Shown piece by piece: positions 57,816-64,000 of a DNA stretch of 64,000 nt. The notes under the pieces were generated by a model that saw only the letters and a list, made by a program, of their open reading frames with translations, did no database searches and was not told the DNA's origin. Numbering within the stretch: the stretch's first letter is position 1; each line of letters starts with the position of its first letter. Source of the stretch: Parietaria judaica (taxonomy: Eukaryota > Streptophyta > Magnoliopsida > Rosales > Urticaceae); NCBI GenBank assembly GCA_954871525.1, contig OX940863.1, positions 5,432,001 to 5,496,000 of the forward strand, in the 5' to 3' direction. The translations under genes and the position numbers were made by a program.

Positions 57816-59559
57816 CTTGATAATTGTAAATAAACTTTATGAATGTCATAGTTACGTATATATATAAACTTACTTCACATTTAATAACACATTACCGGTG
57901 AAGGCTCCTCTAGTATAGAGCTTCGTCATAAATTCATGCTCAACATAAACTAATTTGAAAGGGGTAGAAATCTTAACTTTTTTTTTTTTGGTTGAGGCGT
58001 GATTTCATTTTTAGTATTATTAGAGGCTCACTGAATGAATAAAACCATCCACGATCAGATAATTGTATCATGACCCGTATCCAAAATATTTTAAATAGAT
58101 CATCGCTAATGATGGGAGCATATCTTAATAGCAAGAGTAGCACATAAAATTTACAAAATAACCATTAATTTATCTCATATATATATATATATATATATAA
58201 ATATAAATGCTCAACGTTAACATAATAGAATACATGGAGTTTGAAGGGCTAGTGCCTGAAAACAGGGATTTGGGCTGGGGGGCCTTCTGTCTTACTTAGG
58301 GCGTCAAGAATAGGGTTCGGTCAGCTCATGTGAGCCCGCTGACTGATCATAGATTAATTTATTAATAGGGTAAATGAGCCAAATGTCAATTTATGATTCA
58401 AGGTTTAGAAAAAATGCTCATTTTTATTTATGGTAATCAAAACCACCAACTAATTGAAATATGGACCAATATGCCCTTCTAATTTTTAACGTGTGAAATT
58501 ATGGTGTGAAATTAATTCGAAAATTAGTTTAAATATAAATAATTATTTGACTTTTTTAATAAAATAAAATAAAAAATTCCTTAAATGTAGCAATATTAAT
58601 AACTAATTATGCTTTATTTTCAATATTTTCTTTATTTAATTTTCGAATATTTTCTTTAAAATAATTAATTTGAAAATTATGTTTAAATGTAAAAAATTAA
58701 TTCAAAAATTACGTTTAAATGTAAATAATTACTCTTTAATTTTCCTTAAAAATAACTAAATACGTAACTGATCTAAAATCTCTTTAATTGAGTTAGAATT
58801 AATATTTTCCCTATTTATAAAAATTATAACGTTTTTATATGTTAATCAAATTTTCAAAAATCAATTAAAAATCAATCCTATTATTTCAGCCTATTTTTTT
58901 TTTGTACGTAACTATATTTACGAATATGTAATTATATTTGCGTAACTATATTTACGATTCTGTATTTTTAGGTAACTATAGTTACTATTTTTTTTGAGAG
59001 ACTATAGTTACTATTTTTACGTAACTATATTTACGATTCAATAATTTTATTTACAGCTTCGTTGTTATAGGTTTCTCATCTATTCATAATTATCTAAAAA
59101 TACATAATCAATTCTAACTATATTTACAATTTAGTAATTTTATTTACAGCTTCGTAATTACATAATTACGAAAAAATGTAAATATATTTACGAATCTTGT
59201 GTATATATAAACCAATTTCAAACTGTAAATTAAATTACAAAAAAATCTATAAATTTAATTACGAATAATGAAGACCCGAATATGTAATTCCATATACATA
59301 TTCAACACGTAAGACAAACTAAATTCAAATTCAAATTTCTTAACACTAAACCATAAACTTATTCATATATGAAGAGGAAAAATAATGTCAAAATGACAAT
59401 GAATTTTTATTGATGTAAACAAGGAAAGTGTAAATTTTGTATAATACAACTAACCAGTATCACAAATTGATTAAGTAACATCAAACATCAACTTTGGCCA
59501 ACAAAAAATAAAGAAACACAATTATAAGATTAAAAAAAATCAACCGAACATGTATGAAC

Positions 59560-60109
59560 CATGGTTCTAAATGTCGATATCGACGTCGTTTCGCACTCTC
59601 CATTTTACGGATATATCGGTTGCCGACGGATAAATGGGAAGAAATGGATATATCGCTTGCCGATAATACCGCATAAATTTCACGGATATATCGCTTGCCC
59701 ATCGAAATATCGACGGATATTCCGGAAAATATTTTTAGTATTTCAATATAGTTTCTAACCTATTTAATAAATATAACACATAGTTATAACCTAGAAAACA
59801 CACTCATAAATCATTACATAACACAAACATATAACATAAAAGTCATAACTCATAACATAATGTCGACATAACATAAAATAAGTTAGGCATCATAATAAAG
59901 TCAGAGTACGAACATAAATTTGAACATAGAGTACGAAGTACGAACATAAATACAAACTTCGCACTCTCCATTTTAAGGTTATATCGCTTGCCGACGGATA
60001 AATGGGCAGAAATGGATATATCGATTTCCTGCGAATATCGTCTCGCATTTCTCACTTTCTGGGCACGTCGTAGATATATCGACGACATATCCGGATATTT
60101 AAAACCATG
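59560..60109. mobile_element. hAT-like MITE nested in M4, copy B
   Basis: GTATGAAC lies at 59552-59559 and 60110-60117; ends are CATGGTTCTAAA and, reverse-complemented, CATGGTTTTAAA. Length is 550, identical to copy A. Confidence 0.87.
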
Positions 60110-60210
60110 GTATGAACAAGACTCGTTGTCTGCGAACGTCTTTCTCCCCCTGTTCGTCAAGTCATCGTCGTTCGCCCAAATTAATAACGACTTTCCAGTT
60201 CAAAACCCTA

Positions 60211-60588
<378 letters not shown>

Positions 60589-61072
60589 TTACGAACAAGA
60601 CTCGTTGTCGTTGTAGAGAGGTCGGGGAATGAGTTCGGAGAGGAGGGAATAATTAAATAAATGATAATTAATTGGGGGAAGTTGTCAACCATAATGATAG
60701 GAAAAACTTATTTTGAAATTAAAATATATAATTAATAATTATTATACGAAAATTAATAATTATAAATTAATATTATGGTTAATATGGTCCAAATAAAGTT
60801 ATTAGTGGGTATAAATGAGTTTTCAGAAAATATGGGCATTTTTCTTAAACCTTTAGTGTTTTTTGGACATTTTGGTTGGTTTTCTTTTATTAATATGACC
60901 TAATGAGCTTGACGAACAGGGGTATAAATGAGTTTTCAGAAACTATGGGCATTTCCCGAGATTTCCACCCTCGGGATTGCGGAAAATCCAAAAAAAAAAA
61001 ACCCAACACAGCTACATGTATCTCAAACTAGCGGTGCTCATTCTATATAATCTTAAATCTCTCATTTTTTTT

Positions 61073-62578
61073 AAGGAAATCCCACCAAATGCCCAAACAG
61101 CACCAAAAGTTTAAGAGATTTTTTTCCCTTTGTTTTTTTAGTACTTTCTTCTGCCCTTGTCTCTGTATAATCTATAATTTTGAATTCTGGGTTTTTCCAT
61201 ATATAATTTTGGAAATAGTTTTTAATTGTCTCGGAAGAAATATCAAAATAAAAAGAATGCCCATAGTTTAAAACAATTCATTTATACCGATTAATAAAAA
61301 AATTGGACCATATTAACCCTAATATAAGTTATAATTATTAATTTTCATTTAATAATTATTAATAATATATATTAATTTTGAAATTATTTTTTCCTATAAT
61401 TATGGTTGACGACTTCCTCCTATTAATTACCATTTCATTTAATTATGTTATTTTTTTAAAATCTTCAGCATTTATCACGATAAATGGCAGAAAGACAAAC
61501 GGAGGAGTCTACGTCGAGCTTGCCGGAGAAGATGACGGCGAGAAGCGCCGAGGCGGCGGAGAGGAAACTCTCTACGACATTCTTCGCCGCATGATCGCCG
61601 CGATCGTCTCGCCGGCGCACGCTAGAAGCGTTGCTCCGCTGTTGCAGAGGATCAGAGCCTCCGTCTCGGAGAACGCTCCGCTTCTTCCATAAGCTTCTCG
61701 AAAGACTGGCCAGAAGGTCCTCCGCTAGACTCGCAGAAGCGGTCCTCTCCGCGCTCTTCTCGTTGTGTCGGTGAGTCTTGGTGTCGATCGGAATTGGAAA
61801 GAGACCACTGGTTTAAATTTCTTGATTTTTTGGATGAAATTTTGTTTGTAGTTTGGATTATTGAATGAATTTGGTTTCAAATTGGTGGAAACTTCCGTTC
61901 ATGTTTGTTCTACGATTATGTTTCGACCTCTCTCCCGAAATTTTTGGTAATTTAATTTACAGTTTGATATTTGGTATATACATATACAATTTTGGTTGAT
62001 ATTTACGATTTGCACAAACAGTTCTCGTATTAAGTATTGGTATAACATATATAATTTTGGTAATTAAATTTACAGTTTGATATTGGTATATACATATACA
62101 ACTATGGTTGATATTTACGATTCACACATACAGTTCCCGTATTAAGTATTGGTATATACATATTCAATTTTGGTTATTAAATTTACAGTTTGGAATTGGT
62201 ATATTTAAATACAATTTCAGTTTGACGAATTTGAATATAATTAATTTTTGTAATTTTTTTTAAATTTAAAATCGTTAGAATCCTGGTTAATAGGGAAAAA
62301 ATATTTCGAAAATAATTAGGGATTTTTTAAAATTGATTAGTTATTATATTAAGCTACATTTAAGGAGAAAAATTAATCTGATTTTTAAATGATTAATTAA
62401 ATCGAATAATAATTAATTTCAAATGTAATTTAAATGCCAAATATTATTTTCACACGTAAAAAAATTTAGGGGTAAATTGGTCTATATTTTAATTAATTTG
62501 TGGTTTTGATTACCATAAATAAATTTGGGCAATTTCTTCAAAGGTTGAGTAAAAAATAAATATTTGGCTCATTTACCC
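61073..62578. mobile_element. Mutator-like element M2, copy B
   Basis: Counterpart of 14193-15700, with the same ends, the same GC-rich centre and the same repeat-rich right arm. Confidence 0.6.
61484..61770 (+). pseudogene. Captured membrane-protein exon, copy B, broken
   Basis: Same length (287) and same two in-frame stops as 14606-14892. A few substitutions separate the copies. Confidence 0.55.
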
Positions 62579-62912
62579 TTTTTGTATTACCTATATAAAG
62601 TATTTTTTTTCACCCGCCAAATAGTATTAAACCTCTCATTTTCGGCAGGTTTTTAACTTTATTTCATGCTCAGTGAGCTCAGCTGGCTATAAAGCGTTTA
62701 TTCCCCTAAAAATAAAGTAGCATTTTATTGTGGCCAAATGGTACGATCAAAACTGATTATGTAATGTTATCTTTGTCTCAACAGGCTGATCACAAAGTTG
62801 AAGCTCAAACTAGCAAGACATAGATTATTCATCATGGAATGTCTAAATCAAGAACTTCTATCAACTGTCGGAAACCTGGCACGTTTAAGGTTTATATAAG
62901 GAAAAGTAGACT
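62579..62912 (+). promoter_or_regulatory. Upstream region of the second receptor-kinase gene
   Basis: Counterpart of 15701-16034, with the same TATA-like CCTATATAAAG near 62590 and the same possible leader acceptor CTCAACAG. Confidence 0.4.
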
Positions 62913-63054
62913 ATGAACACACTGATCAACCAAAGAAAGATGAGCGACTCTCTGTTGCGACGCTGTTTTCCTTTTCTTCTCTATTGGAGCTTGCTGATAC
63001 TTTGGAATTCAGTTTCGGAATCCTCAGCTGTTGAGCTTTTGCCTTACTCCGAAG
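62913..63054 (+). CDS. First exon of a second LRR-malectin receptor-like kinase (gene continues past the window)
   Basis: 142 bases, the same length and phase as exon 1 of the gene at 16035, with a GT donor at 63055-63056. It encodes the N-terminus and signal peptide ([19 protein letters not shown]). Three of the 47 residues differ from copy A (N for S at 6, C for P at 18, Y for C at 24). Exon 2 would lie about 100 bases beyond the window end. Whether the rest of the gene is intact cannot be judged here. Confidence 0.85.
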
Positions 63055-64000
63055 GTATATATCTATCTATCTATATATATATATATATCTATCTATCTAT
63101 CTCTAATTCTCTATATATATACTTCTCAGATGACTTGAGAGATAGTGAGGTTAATCATGTAAAAACAACAGATTAAGTTTTAAATATAATTGGAGCCCGA
63201 ATGTTGGTTCTCAAGAAAGTATCTCTCTCTCTATATATATACTTCTCAGATGACTTGGTGTCATTCAGGGAGAGATAGTGAGGTTAATAATGTAAAAACA
63301 GAGTTGAAAACAACAGATTAATTTTTAAATATAATTGGAGCCCGAATGTTGGTTCTAAAGAAAGTTCAAAAACAGAATTCCAGTTCCGGAAAAAAATCGG
63401 GAATCCGGAGCCAAAATTATGGATTCCCAATTTTTCTTTTATTTTTCCGGAACTAAAACTCTGGTCTCATTATGGATATTGAAAATTTCTGGAAAGTAGG
63501 CAAATCTGAAAAAAACAAAAAAAACCCAATAATTCTGTTTTTGACCATACTTAGTTTTTAAAAGAAAATTGCAATTGAAATAAAGTCGTTTAATATTTGA
63601 TATCAATATCTTTTGATGAATTATAGTTGATATTTTAGTGCACAACTTTATTATAACTTATCAAATTATATCTTTAAATAATCAATTAATTAATTTTCTC
63701 AATGTTCTGTACCTATTTATTCATTATAATTAAAGTTTATTAGTAATAATAAATAAAAAAATATTTTCTAAGTGCATTCAGATCTTAAAAAACAAACAGA
63801 CTTAATTTTTAGTCATTCAAATTAAAACATATAATCTTAGTATGCAGATCTGCATTAAGATTCACACGTCTTAATCTTAAAAAAACAAACACAACCTTAC
63901 ATGATTAAGTGAAGTGCACTGTTTCAGAGCTAGAGGAGCTTATTGTTTGTGATTGAGCTAGTCATATGTACCCTTTTAATCATCATAAGTTCGGTCTTTT
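63055..64000 (+). other. Intron 1 of the second receptor-kinase gene (partial)
   Basis: It begins with TATC/TATA microsatellites. A segment with ACTTCTCAGATGACTTG occurs twice (63121 and 63241), a small tandem duplication absent from copy A. About 350 bases (63545-63895) are also absent from copy A. Similarity resumes at ACATGATTAAGTGAAG. Confidence 0.75.

Overview
The window is AT-rich plant nuclear DNA, almost certainly from a eudicot. The evidence is a receptor-like kinase with one intron after each leucine-rich repeat, two CC-NB-ARC-LRR genes of the ZAR1/RPP13L4 type, a Tork/Tnt1-like Ty1-copia element, and many Mutator-like, hAT-like and LINE-derived repeats. I cannot name the species. 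Two host genes look intact: an LRR-malectin receptor-like kinase at 16035-25979 (+; 26 exons that I joined by hand, 1040 residues) and an 875-residue NLR at 35596-38223 (-).

Layout. Positions 1-16655 (copy A) and 47306-64000 (copy B) are the same sequence, so the window is close to one full period (about 47.3 kb) of a tandem duplication. Each copy ends in the start of a receptor-kinase gene. The copy B gene has only its first exon (62913-63054) inside the window. Both copies hold the same nested repeats, including two Mutator-like elements that carry host gene fragments: a CDC48 N-domain exon, and a broken exon of a conserved plant membrane protein. Copy B has a copia insertion that copy A lacks. 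Copy A has an extra internal duplication with a LINE fragment between its two halves.

The single-copy middle (16.7-39.4 kb) holds the kinase gene, then a third Mutator-like element (26726-28271), a broken NLR (28796-30790, -), a broken RNA polymerase I subunit A49 gene split by a solo LTR (32175-34242, -), and the intact NLR. From 39.4 to 48.4 kb two diverged tandem blocks carry LINE 3' fragments, hAT and Mutator-like insertions and a long nested hairpin. Each block acts as an empty-site reference for insertions in the other.

How the parts may work together. The kinase gene keeps a complete reading frame and the ATP-binding Lys, but its catalytic loop reads H-G-K instead of H-R-D, its glycine loop is altered and its APE motif reads AHE. 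It should therefore be a pseudokinase receptor. It lies about 10 kb from a ZAR1-type NLR, a class known in Arabidopsis to guard pseudokinases. A functional link between the two is inference only. Most of the rest of the window is transposon history that can be ordered by nesting, target-site duplications and empty sites.
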